64,000 nt of DNA, from NCBI GenBank assembly GCA_038373885.1, contig JAWZYV010016591.1:1-64000 (forward strand). The letters run 5' to 3'. The position numbers and the translations under genes are program-made. This DNA is from Cheiracanthium punctorium. Taxonomy: Eukaryota > Arthropoda > Arachnida > Araneae > Cheiracanthiidae. Positions 22,190-32,110 of this stretch are shown here, in pieces; the stretch's first letter is position 1; the number at the start of each line of letters is the position of its first letter. Under the pieces are notes generated by a model, which was given only the letters and a program-made list of their open reading frames with translations, did no database searches and had not been told where the DNA came from.

Positions 22190-23845
22190 CATAGTCATAC
22201 CCTTTCCAAAACCCGTAAAAGACACTTCCAATCCTAATAACTACAGACCCATAGCCCTTACTAGTTGCCTTTGCAAACTGCTGGAGAAAATGATCAATGC
22301 ACGCTTAGTTTACGTTTTAGAAACAGAGGGCCATATACACCCCTACCAAAGTGGCTTCCGCAGGGGCAGATCAACTGTTGACAACATACTATATCTAGAA
22401 ACTCAAATTCGTAACGCTTTCTTACGACGGAACCACTTAATATCTACTTTCTTTGACATAGAAAAGGCATACGATAAGACCTGAAGATATGGTATCCTCC
22501 GGGATCTCCATAATCTAGGCTTCCGTGGCAACCTTCCAATCTTTATCCAGAACTTCCTTTCACTTCGAAATTTCAGAGTACAAATAAATGGCATTCAATC
22601 TAATAGTTTCGTCCAAGAAGAGGGCGTCCCTCAGGGCTCAGTCTTAAGTGTTACCCTCTTTTCAATAAAAATCAATAACATTCTCACTCAACTACCTCCA
22701 TCTGTACACGGAAGCCTATACGTCGATGACCTTCAAATTTCTTGTCAAGGAAAGGACATGCGTTACATTGAGCGTCAGCTCCAAAACACCATCAATCGCA
22801 TCCTAAAATGGTGTACCACAAACGGGTTTAACATTTCAGCAGAAAAGACTGTCAGCACGCACTTCTGTCTTTTACGTGGGATCCATCCCGATCCTGAGCT
22901 CTATGTGGGTAGCTCAAAACTAGAAATACGTGACTCCACAAAATTTTTAGGGATATACTTCGATAAGAAACTGACATTCACAAATCATATCTCATATATC
23001 CGCAACAAGTGTGAAAAGGACCTAAATATTCTAAAGGTATTAACCAACACTTCTTGGGGAGCGGAGCGTGACGCCCTGTTGCGGATCTACCGTGCAGTAA
23101 TTCGTTCCAAAATCGATTACGCCTGTGGTATATATGGATCTGCTTGCAGGTCAACAATAAAAAAACTTGACACAGTGCATCACACCGCACTACGCATTTG
23201 TTCCGGAGCTTTTAGAACATCACCCATACAAAGTCTTTTTATCACTTGTCATGAGCCTTCTCTCACCCACATCCGTCACAAGCTGTCATTAAACAACTAT
23301 TTTCGCATCCTTTCTCATCCATCCCACCCATTGAAGGACTCTATTTTGGACACTCGCCTGGACCGTCTCTACGGAAATCGGCCCTCATGTACTCCTCCCT
23401 TTGGACTAAGAATGCGTAGGAGCCTTGTTGGTACCCAACTGGAGAATGTCAAAGTCTCTCCTTGTTCTCTTCATGAAATTCCGCCATGGACTACACTGCA
23501 GACGTCGTACCTCCAACCATTCAATGGCTTCACAAAACAGGATACAGACCCAAAAATTTATCAGCAGTTATTCCAAGATCACCAAAACACATAATAGAAA
23601 TATAAAGAAATATACACTGATGGTTCAAACTCTGATAATTATGTTGGCTTTGCCTTTGTCGAAAATAACCATACCTGCAGCTATACTCTTCCTCCGTTCT
23701 GTTCCATATTTACAGCTGAATTACTGGCCATCCATGAAAGCCTTTTATACATTTCTAGAATGAAGACCAACAGATTTACCATCTACTCTGACTCCCTCAG
23801 TGTACTAGAAAATCTACAATCAGGCTCCACTACTCATAGCTATAT
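22190..23845 (+). pseudogene. LINE D ORF2 remnant (RT and part of RNase H)
   Basis: The 5' UTR joins directly to codons for PFPKPVKDTSNPNNYRPIAL in the reverse transcriptase domain, so roughly ORF1 and the first 490 codons of ORF2 are deleted. The frame has a nonsense TGA at 22482-22484 where the family has Trp (TGG), then stays open through GVPQGSVLS and YVDDLQ to about 23588. There a frameshift moves RNase H (YTDGSNSDN, SDSLSVLEN) to another frame. It ends after THSYI, where LINE E begins. It is non-functional. Confidence 0.85.
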
Positions 23846-23849
23846 TCCG

Positions 23850-24396
23850 CCCTCAGGGGGAAAACCTTCTTTAGGTTTTCACGGGTGTCGCAATCCCGGG
23901 GCCCCAGCGATCTTTCGCTCCTCTGGTTTTTTACCCTCCTCTCTCCTTCTGCTGTTTCCTTCCCCTTCTCCCTCGATGTGGTTTCTTCTCTTGAAGTGAG
24001 GGCCCCCCTTCAGAAGCTGTGGTCGCTCTGTACCGGCAGCTTCTGTTGGCGGGTAAACTGCCCACGTGTTTGCCGTGCGTGGAGACCCGTGTCGCCGGAA
24101 ATGGGGATCCTGGTAATTGAGGGGTTTTCTCCAACACATTGCTTTGGCCTCGGCTTCGGGTAAACGGGAGGTGCACAGCGTTCCACTGTGTATCAACCGG
24201 CTGGTGGTAGTGATTTCGGTCAACTGCTAGGGATCAAGCAAACGGACATCTACTGGGCACGTCGTTAAGGGTGGACGCTGCCTAAGGGATGTACTGTGCG
24301 CGTATAGCCCCGACTAGCACTGGTGCACGTTTGTCCATCCCCTTGTTGGGTTCCGTGGTGGGTGGTGCGGTCGGGTCTGAACCTCCATTCCCCAAT
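23850..24396 (+). promoter_or_regulatory. LINE 5' UTR, presumed internal promoter region
   Basis: A conserved leader of about 550 bp also present at 15551, 21870 (partial), 50428 and 52041. It is much GC-richer than the surrounding DNA and begins with the short palindrome CCCTCAGGG. LINEs of this group carry an internal promoter in this region; that is family knowledge, and no specific promoter element was identified. A frame upstream of and continuous with ORF1 (from 24289) is open here and in copy C but not in the other copies, so I treat it as untranslated. Confidence 0.55.
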
Positions 24397-25608
24397 ATGG
24401 ATTCGACACTTTCATTGTCACATGTCATTGATCCGAAACCTCCTTCTCCAGGAGGTGTTAATGCAAAATTTTTTCTTGTTAAATGTGAGGAAGGAAACTT
24501 TGGCCAAACATCCCCGTTTCTTAAACACAAGTGCATAATAGCTAATGTTGGAGAAGTTGTCAAAATAAAAAAAATAAGATCTGGAGACCTCTTAGTGGAA
24601 GTAGCTAATAACAAACAAGCTCACAGCATAATGCAATTAAAAAATCTGGGTCCAAAATCTGTCACAGTATCACCCCATAGTACCCTCAATACATCAAAAG
24701 GCGTAATATCCGAGCCAGATCTAATCCATTGTTCTGAAGCTGAAATTCTAGACAATTTTCAATCTCAAAATGTCTGCGCAGTTAGAAGAATCACCATCCG
24801 CCGCAATAACCAAATACTGGACACAAAACACATAATACTGACTTTGCAGTCTCCTAAACTCCCCTCTCATATCAAAGCCGGCTATCTTTCATGTGCTGTT
24901 AGACCTTATATACCAAATCCTACCCGTTGCTTTCAGTGCCAAAGGTTTGGCCATACCAAAACCTCCTGCCGTGGTTCCCCAACTTGTGCCCGTTGTGGGA
25001 CTCCTGGCCACGAAAGTGACACCTGCTCTAATCCACCGAAATGTGTTAACTGTCAACAAGATCATCCATCCTATTCACGTTCCTGTCCTAAATGGTCTTA
25101 TGAAAAAGAAATTCAGTCCTTGCGTGCCACACAAGGACTGCCTTACCCAGAAGCCCGTAAAATAATTAACTCACGTACACCCAAACCCGGTCTGTCTTAT
25201 TCTGCAGCAACCAAACCTGTTAAATCAATAGCTACCCAAACCGACCCACCAAAAATTCTACCAGTCTCTCCATCTCGTTCCACTACCACTGCTAAACATA
25301 CAACTACAACACCACATAATTCTTTCATAGTGCCTCAAAAAAGCACCTCCAAGAAAAAGCCTCAAAGCAATAACTCTACACACAATAGACCACAAATTAA
25401 AAAAACTGCTGCTTATAAATCAAAATACAACAAATCTAGACATAAACGCATCCTTCCTCAACGATCCATTGATGACTCCATCCTAAATTTGGAACCCTCT
25501 GACTCTGATATAACAGATAATGCAATGGATGATGATGTTATTCCTAGCACCTTACTGAAACCTTCAGGGACTAAGAGTAAACTGTCCATCATCCCTAATA
25601 CAACCTGA
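24397..25608 (+). CDS. LINE ORF1 protein (Gag-like nucleic-acid-binding), intact
   Basis: A 403-residue open frame starting MDSTLSLSHVIDPKPPSP, the start conserved between copies. Residues about 30-170 form a basic domain (GDLLVEVANNKQAHSIMQL and flanks) and three zinc knuckles follow at about 178-250: CFQCQRFGHTKTSC, CARCGTPGHESDTC and CVNCQQDHPSYSRSC. The C-terminal third is rich in Ser, Thr, Lys and Pro and ends in an acidic stretch. By family knowledge the protein binds the LINE RNA and brings it to the insertion site. The TGA stop at 25606-25608 is two bases before the ORF2 ATG, suggesting coupled translation. Confidence 0.9.
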   Translation: MDSTLSLSHVIDPKPPSPGGVNAKFFLVKCEEGNFGQTSPFLKHKCIIANVGEVVKIKKIRSGDLLVEVANNKQAHSIMQLKNLGPKSVTVSPHSTLNTSKGVISEPDLIHCSEAEILDNFQSQNVCAVRRITIRRNNQILDTKHIILTLQSPKLPSHIKAGYLSCAVRPYIPNPTRCFQCQRFGHTKTSCRGSPTCARCGTPGHESDTCSNPPKCVNCQQDHPSYSRSCPKWSYEKEIQSLRATQGLPYPEARKIINSRTPKPGLSYSAATKPVKSIATQTDPPKILPVSPSRSTTTAKHTTTTPHNSFIVPQKSTSKKKPQSNNSTHNRPQIKKTAAYKSKYNKSRHKRILPQRSIDDSILNLEPSDSDITDNAMDDDVIPSTLLKPSGTKSKLSIIPNTT

Positions 25609-25610
25609 TT

Positions 25611-28600
25611 ATGGCCCTGTTGCTTTCTTGGAACTGCCACGGCTTCCTAAGTAAAAACGACGATCTCAAATTACTTATTTACAACCATAATCCCGCCTGT
25701 CTTGCCCTACAGGAAACTTACCTCAAAAGTAAAATAAAAACTACCATACGCAACTATACTATTCTTCGGAAAGACTATGAGTGTAATGAAAGGGCCTCCG
25801 GTGGAGTTGCCCTACTAATTAACAATAACTTTCCCTCTCAAACAGTTAACCTTAATAGCAATCTCCAAGCAGTAGCTGCACGTATCCACCTTAATCAACT
25901 CACTACAATCTGCAGCATCTATCTACCACCCAATGAAACCATCTGCACAAACTCACTCAATAATCTTATCCAACAACTTCCTCCACCCTTCATCCTCCTA
26001 GGTGACATGAACGCTCATAGCCCTCTGTGGGGCAGCAAAAAAATAAACAATAGAGGACAGCAAATTGAACAACTCCTTACAGATTTCACCCTATGCAGTA
26101 TGAATAACGGAGATAATACTTACTTCCACTATCCGACTAAATCCTTCCACGCCATAGACCTTGCAATTTGCTCTCCATCAATTCTTCCCTTGTATAATTT
26201 CTCTGTCTCCAGTGACCTACATAATAGTGATCATTTCCCGATTTTCCTCTCACCTTTGTCTAAAAATTCTGTTCCCAACTATACTATCCCTCACTATATC
26301 CATGATAGGGCCGACTGGCAAAAGTTCACCTCATTGTCTACTATTCCCTCTATTCTAACTGAAGGCAATATTGACGAGGTCGTTCGTAACATTACTCTCA
26401 TCATCCTTAAAGCTGCAGATGCCAGCATTCCCAGGTCTTGCAAGAGTCTCCGTAAGAATAAAAAACCGTGGTGGAACGAGAAATGCACCCTTGCCAAGAA
26501 GCAACAGCAAAAAGCATGGGGCCTCTTTCGGCGGTACCCCACAACCGAAAATCTCATCAACTTTAAAAAGGCAAAAGCCAGTGCACGTAAAACTAGGCGG
26601 CAAAGTCAGAAAGAGTCTTGGATACAATATGTATCCAGTATCTCTGCCTCTACCTCCAGTAAAGAGCTATGGTCGAAAACTCGAAGGGCCATGGGCATAT
26701 ACTCCAATCACACAATATCCTGTCTCTCCATCAATAACAATATTATTTCCGACACAAAAGGCATTGCAAATACTATTGGCCAAACCCTTGCCTCCACTTC
26801 CTGCAATACTTCTTATCCAAACACCTTCCTTACATACAAAAAACAGTCTGAACGGCAAAATTTAAATTTTAAAACCTCCTCCTACTTCTCCTACAATAGC
26901 ACCTTAACTTTCAATGAACTCACAAAATGCCTACGACAATCACCCAATACTTCTCCAGGCCCAGACAATATTACCTATGAAATGATCAAACATCTTTCAC
27001 ATGACTCCTTACTTAACCTTCTGAAACTCTACAATAGAATCTGGAATGAACATACTTTTCCCTCCTCCTGGAGAAATGCTGTAATCATTCCCTTTCCCAA
27101 ACCTAACAAAGATACCTCAAATCCGAAAAACTATCGACCCATAGCTCTCACTAGCTGTTTATGTAAGCTTCTGGAGAAAATGATAAATGCTCGCCTTGTA
27201 TATATCCTAGAGGCAGAGGGCTATTTGCACCCTCTCCAAAGTGGCTTTCGCAAAGGCAGGTCGACCATCGACAATATCCTCAACTTAGAGACTCAAATTC
27301 GTAATGCCTTTTTAAGGAAAAATCATTTAGTCTCAATTTTTTTTGACATAGAGAAAGCTTACGATAAGACCTGGCGATATGGTATCCTCCGTGATTTATA
27401 CAACTTTGGCCTCCGGGGCAACCTACCAATTTTCATAAAAAACTTTCTTTTACTTCGTAATTTCAAAGTACGGATAAATGGCACTCTCTCGGATACCTAC
27501 GTACAAGAAGAAGGGGTACCGCAGGGCTCTGTCCTGAGTGTGACACTTTTTTCAATAAAAATTAATAATATTTTAAACCAGCTCCCTCCATCAGTTCATG
27601 GTAGCCTCTATGTGGATGACCTCCAGATTTCCTGCCAAGGGAAAGACATGCCTTTCATTGAGCGGCAACTGCAAACCGCTATCACTCGCATATTAAAATG
27701 GTGTAGTACCAATGGCTTCAATTTTTCTGTGGAGAAGACCATCTCCATACATTTTTGCCGGCAGCGTGGTCTTCACCCGGATCCTGAAATTTACCTCGGT
27801 CAGACCAAAATAGAAGTACATGACTCCACTAAATTCTTAGGTGTGATTTTTGACAGGAAAGCCACTTTTGGTAATCATATATCTTACATCCGCAACAAAT
27901 GCGAAAGAAATCTCAACATTCTAAAGGTTCTCTCTAATACCTCATGGGGGGCAGAACGTGATGCCATGCTGCAGATATCGTGCTGTTATCCGTTCTAGGA
28001 TAGACTATGCCTGCTGTGTGTATGGATCTGCTTGCAAATCGATCTTAAGGAAACTTGACACAGTGCATCATACTGCACTACGTATTTGTTCAGGAGCTTT
28101 TAGGACCTCACCTATACAAAGTCTGTATGTCACATGCAATGAGCCATCCCTCACCCACATCCGTCATAAGCTTTCTTTGAACACCTACTTTCGCATCCTT
28201 TCCCATCCTTCGCACCCTTTAAAACATTCTTTTATCGACACTCATATGGATTGCTTTTATCAGAATCGCCCCACTTGCACTCCTCCTTTTGGGCTCAGAA
28301 CACGCAGGAGTCTTACTGGTACCTGTTTAGCAGATGTAAAAATCTCTACTGGCTCTCCGCTTGACTTTCCACCATGGGACAACTCTGGCATCTCCTACTT
28401 AAATCCATTCAAAGGCTTTACAAAACAGAACACAGATCCCGAAATCTATCATCAGCTCTTCCGTGACCACAAAGCTCACTATCATGACTATGAATACCTG
28501 TATACCGATGGCTCGAAGTCGGAGTACCATGTTGGCTTTGCCTACACTAGTGGTTCTTATGCTTGTGGCTACACTCTCCCTAATTTTGTTTCAGTTTTTA

Positions 28601-29286
28601 CAGCAGAACTCCTTGCCATTTATGAAAGCCTCCAGTTTATTTCTAGCTCAAATAAAAAGTACTTTATAGTTTATTCCGACTCTTTAAGTGTTCTAGAAAA
28701 TCTCAAATCTGGTTCCCATTCTAATAGTCATATTGGTAAAGTCTTACATATGCACTGGCAACTTATAAATAGCGGATATAATATTCTTTACTGCTGGGTG
28801 CCCAGTCACATTGGGATTCAGGGCAATGAGGAGGCCGACTCTCTAGCTAAGCACTCTACCATCCCTTTTACAGGCTGTGTGCCTTACAGTGATATAAAAT
28901 CCGAAATTTCTAACTTAATAAAAGACAACTGGTGTAATGATTGGAATACAGAAACAGAAAATAAACTGCATAAAATACACCCCACTTTCACCTACTGGCC
29001 CCCCCATCCCAATCGCAAGCATGACGTCATTCTGACACGTCTCCGCATTGGACACACCAGACTCACTCATAAACATCTCTTCCTGGGCGAGCCTGATCCA
29101 GAGTGCTCCTATTGTCATACTCAACTCACCATTCATCATCTTTTAACCTCATGCACTGCTTTTAATAGGTTTTACCAAATATTTTTTAACAGTTCTCATC
29201 CTAAACTTGACGATATTTTGGGTGAAAACCCACATTGGAATCTGTTGGCCTTTCTTAGACATACTAATATCCTTTTTTCAGTGTGA
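25611..29286 (+). pseudogene. LINE ORF2 protein: endonuclease, reverse transcriptase, RNase H; one frameshift
   Basis: About 1,225 codons. Endonuclease spans residues 1-220 (WNCHGF, LQETYL, GDMNAHSPLWG, SDHFP). Reverse transcriptase spans roughly 480-760, with NYRPIALTS, FFDIEKAYD (577-585), GVPQGSVLS (about 635) and YVDD (667-670). RNase H follows with YTDGS (about 963), AELLAIYE, SDS (about 1022) and NEEAD (about 1072). A CX2C...H...C knuckle lies near 1163. The enzyme would nick DNA and copy LINE RNA onto it. The only defect I see is an apparent single-base deletion near 27975, after GAERDAMLQI. If that is a sequencing error, the copy could be active. Confidence 0.88.
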
Positions 29287-29310
29287 AATGTCCAATTTTG
29301 TCTGACTGGT

Positions 29311-29336
29311 ATCTGGATGGGAGCCCCCATCCAGAT
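29311..29336 (+). promoter_or_regulatory. Conserved hairpin after ORF2 stop (LINE E)
   Basis: ATCTGGATGGG, a four-base loop AGCC, then CCCATCCAGAT form a perfect 11-bp stem about 25 bases after the ORF2 stop. The equivalent is present in A2 (1088-1113), B (5659-5684, one mismatch) and G (57526-57550, three-base loop). Conservation outside the coding region suggests an RNA structure recognised during reverse transcription or affecting termination. The function is inferred. Confidence 0.7.
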
Positions 29337-29476
29337 GTCTTTTTTTCACTTTTTATCTACCTTTAACACTTTTGAATTTTACTTTTCACCTTTTTACTCT
29401 TTACCTTTTAGCTTCTACTAAGTTTTATGACACCTTTTACCTGAATACATCTTTATATGGTTTTAACTCTTTGTCT

Positions 29477-29507
29477 GGCGCAGTATGTCCTTTCTGGACC
29501 TTGTGCC
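29477..29507 (+). promoter_or_regulatory. Conserved 3'-terminal hairpin before tail (LINE E)
   Basis: GGCGCA, then GTAT, then GTCC-TTTCT-GGAC, then CT, then TGTGCC can fold as a two-tier stem directly before the AAC-rich tail. Copy B has GGCACA in the first arm, which restores a Watson-Crick pair to TGTGCC. The same motif closes G (57712-57742), A1, A2 and, in degraded form, the 123-bp copy at 6301. A 3'-terminal stem is a plausible binding site for the reverse transcriptase in target-primed reverse transcription. Confidence 0.65.
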
Positions 29508-29526
29508 AAAAAACAAACAAACAAAC

Positions 29527-29582
29527 CTTGTCTGGCGCAGCATGTTCTTTTTGGACCTTGTGCCAATAAACACCAACCAACC
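29527..29582 (+). mobile_element. Residual 3' end of LINE D
   Basis: A second copy of the terminal hairpin (GTCTGGCGCAGCATG..., with TGTGCC) and an AACC tail follow directly after the tail of LINE E. They end at the right target duplication of LINE D (29583-29594). This is best read as the surviving end of D after E was inserted and the intervening part of D was lost. An extra short insertion into the tail of E is the alternative. Confidence 0.7.
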
Positions 29583-29594
29583 TAAATCGAAATG

Positions 29595-30640
29595 TTGCCA
29601 TACATGCACTGGCGATAGTGGTATATTGGAAAGGGTCAACCTCGGTCACCTTCAGAAATTCCTCCCTAAATGTAAGGCAACACAGTCTTAAAATATCTAC
29701 ATCAGACCTAAGAAAATAATAAAACAAATGCATTATTTGTCAAGTAATAATAAATTATATGTGTATTTATATGCATTAAATATCACGTCCAATAAGCATT
29801 AAAAAATATATAAACATACCTGCAATATTTTAGCATCTCTCCTTGAAAATTAAAATCAACCTTTCTTCTTTCTTTATACTAACCAAAGAATTTATTTCGA
29901 TCTGCTGGTGACATCGATTCAGTAGCGTAATAATCTCTTTCAGGTATTACAAACGTTTTAGGTAGTTTTTCCAAACTCATAGGCAAAAAATTGTAGGAGT
30001 CTATGATCCTTAATTTTAAAAGAGGTTAATTCTACCATCATAATTTTTGAGCCGTTTGGTATCACTTTTGGTTTTAAACCCTGTTTCAGCAAATATGCTA
30101 TAATAAATTGGCCGTGAAATCCATGCATGTTGTGGGAAAATGCTGTAAAGTGTTTGTGATCATCGGAAAACAAACACTCACAAAATTGATCCAATGCATC
30201 ATATCCTCAATAAATTCCTTCCTCTCCTTTAGAATATTTAGCCAAAGCAAAATTAACTTTATGCTCTTTGGAAGTTTGGTCAGTCTCAAAATCAAAGAAA
30301 ACAAATTTTGGGATGCCTTTTTCGGTGGTATTTTTTTTTCAAAATGCACAGATGCTTTTCAAGAAAATAGTGCTTGCAATTCGAGCTGTAAGTTTTGCCA
30401 CATCTCTGCAAATACATAGGTCTCATTTTCGAGCTGATAAATTTAATAAAATTTGGACCTTCATAAAATTGTTGACAATAACTCTTTTTTTTTTTTTTTT
30501 GCCATTTAAAGCAGCATGTTAAGCAAAACACTCGCCAGGGCTGCATGTGCGGTGGCAAAATGTACAGTTTCGTTGAATGCCCAAAGCGTATTCTTCTCTA
30601 AAACATAACTTTGCACCTAAGAGTATACCTATATCTTTCA
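29595..30640 (-). pseudogene. Polinton/Maverick-type DNA polymerase B, exonuclease-domain region
   Basis: The minus-strand blocks, from high to low coordinates, are a Cys/His-rich part near 30350-30560 (CGKTYSS, KHYFLEKHLC), ExoI-like FFDFETD near 30280, ExoII-like HNMHGFHGQFI near 30120, a DPF-containing block near 29640 and ExoIII-like YC(R)SDVDIL. The ExoIII codons are split by a plausible intron, 29708-29819 (GTATG...TTCTTAG). In the ExoII block the usual Asp of GFDGQF is His, so proofreading would be lost. Frameshifts and stops separate the blocks. The frame continues beyond LINE D/E at 21869. Domain order fits protein-primed B polymerases of Polintons and related viruses. Confidence 0.75.
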
Positions 30641-31344
30641 ACATGCTCATATGCTTTGTCACAAGTTGCGCCATTGTAAGCTCTACCGTGGAAGCCTATC
30701 GTACTTGTTATAACGTCATAATTTTTGTCGTGTAAATACAAAAATATTTTTTGGGGTCTGGTAAGTCCTTAGTATGAAACCTGTAGTATAATAATAAAAT
30801 ATATAAAAAAAAATGATCACATGAATATGCCAATATAAATGATGGAATGTAAATGGTAATAATCATAAAACATGTTACCTTATTGAATTTATTGGCCGAT
30901 ACAACATGAATTTGAATATTTAAATGATCTTCAAACTTTCTCATTTCAGAATACCCACAAGGACCTTTAGGCATTCCAGCATCTATATGTAATTGTTCAG
31001 CCATTGTTTTTTTGTAAAGGCCATCTTTCATCTCTGATTTATACTGGGAATGGTCATTTAAACAGGCTATGGCGGCAATTATAGCCCTTGAGAATTTTTC
31101 TTCTGACAATCGGTACTAATATTAATCAGTTTCCTCTCGCCACCCCCATGTAGGTTTGCCCATTGTAGGTCTGCACCCCCGTGCAGAGTATCCAATATCA
31201 TTCGAAAGAATTCTATGACACTATTAATTGAATCATTTCTAAAACGTACTGGAATTTGAGAAGCATTTATTATGGCTGAAAAACATACTTCTTCAGCCTG
31301 AAACTTTTTGTTTACACGCCTACCAATTCCAGCCAACGTGTACG
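30641..31344 (-). pseudogene. Polinton-type DNA polymerase B, N-terminal region
   Basis: The minus-strand segments include SRAIIAAIACLND and AGMPKGPCGYSEMRKFEDHL followed by IQIHVVSANKF (from about 31100 to 30890), preceded by a segment from 31348 with FRNDSINSVIEFFRMILD. These resemble the N-terminal extension that precedes the exonuclease domain in Polinton/adintovirus-type B polymerases. The frames are broken, and AT-rich DNA near 30720-30890 may be an intron. No capsid, integrase, ATPase or protease gene of such an element was recognised in the window. Confidence 0.55.
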
Positions 31345-31369
31345 GCAAATCTACTAATTATTCAATGTT

Positions 31370-32110
31370 GAAAGAAAGAAAGAAAAAAGTTATGTTAAAA
31401 AATGCATTTACAGTAGAATATTTACAAAGAAACAAAACTCAGCGCATTGTCTCGGCGAAGAATTTTGGGCCCCAGGATTTGGACCATAAGCTCAAAACAG
31501 AAAGACCTTTTGCAGTTAAAGCCTCTCATGCATATAGCACTGAAGTGAAAGCATCTAACTGATTGAGTGACAAACACCCATTTGGATTTTGGGATTTCTT
31601 ACTCGCTTTTTCCTCAGTGCATTGTTGAATGTGAGACAACATTTTTCCATTTATAAACAATCTCCATGCACTACTTCTGTTACCATGAATTATTTTCCTC
31701 TTAGCATAAGTTGTTCGTACAAGTGTTTCTCACAAAATTTTCTGATGGGAATGTCGCCCTGTAACATTTGGCAAAACATTTCCTATTTTCAATAATGAAA
31801 CATCATTTGCTGTTTCTTCATTTATTTCACTCACCACACTTCGGATACGTTATTAAGTTTATTTGGTCGTCCATGACTACTTTCTCCATTTTGATTACAT
31901 CCAGTTTTATTCTCCACTGGAAACTGTACAAGCAAATGGCAGTGATATATTTGCCCTATATGAATTTTCACCTTCGTGTGTTGCTTCATGAATAGGCTCA
32001 GTATCAGATGAATCCCATTTCCAGTATGAAATTCTTTATCAGGTTCATGATTACTTAGAGCACAAAATGCATGGGTGAGAACACCAAAATTGTTCAAAAC
32101 CAAATGGAGC
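31370..32110 (-). pseudogene. piggyBac-type transposase remnant
   Basis: The minus-strand translation shows SAWRLFINGKMLSHIQQCTE near 31650 and SLWSKSWGPKFFAETMR at about 31497-31441, matching the pattern lW(s)..WG...F.etM(s)r near the start of the DDE_Tnp_1_7 domain of piggyBac transposases. Several stops and frame changes occur. The catalytic Asp blocks that should follow are replaced by the polymerase remnant starting near 31344. The transposon end at 32592 lies on the appropriate side, upstream on the minus strand. Confidence 0.55.

Larger units (their letters stand above)
23850..29527 (+). mobile_element. LINE copy E, full-length and nearly intact
   Basis: About 5.68 kb, with the complete family organisation: 5' end CCCTCAGGGGGAAAACC, 5' UTR of about 550 bp, ORF1 24397-25608, ORF2 25611-29286 with one frameshift, a 3' UTR with two hairpins and a tail of AAC-rich repeats ending near 29527. 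It lies inside the RNase H region of LINE D. I find no TSD around E, and D sequence missing across the site suggests a target deletion or a later rearrangement. It is the best reference copy of the family in this window. Confidence 0.9.
21870..29582 (+). mobile_element. LINE copy D, interrupted by LINE E
   Basis: Begins with the family 5' end (CCCCTCAGGGGGAAATCC) and ends at a tail near 29582. It is flanked by a 12-bp duplication, TAGATCGAAATG at 21858-21869 and TAAATCGAAATG at 29583-29594, with one mismatch. The polymerase reading frame on the minus strand resumes on either side, which confirms the insertion. D retains 5' UTR (21870-22190), ORF2 from the reverse transcriptase into RNase H (22190-23845), then LINE E, and finally only about 55 bp of its own 3' end (29527-29582). 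All of ORF1, the endonuclease and most of the 3' third are missing. Confidence 0.85.
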
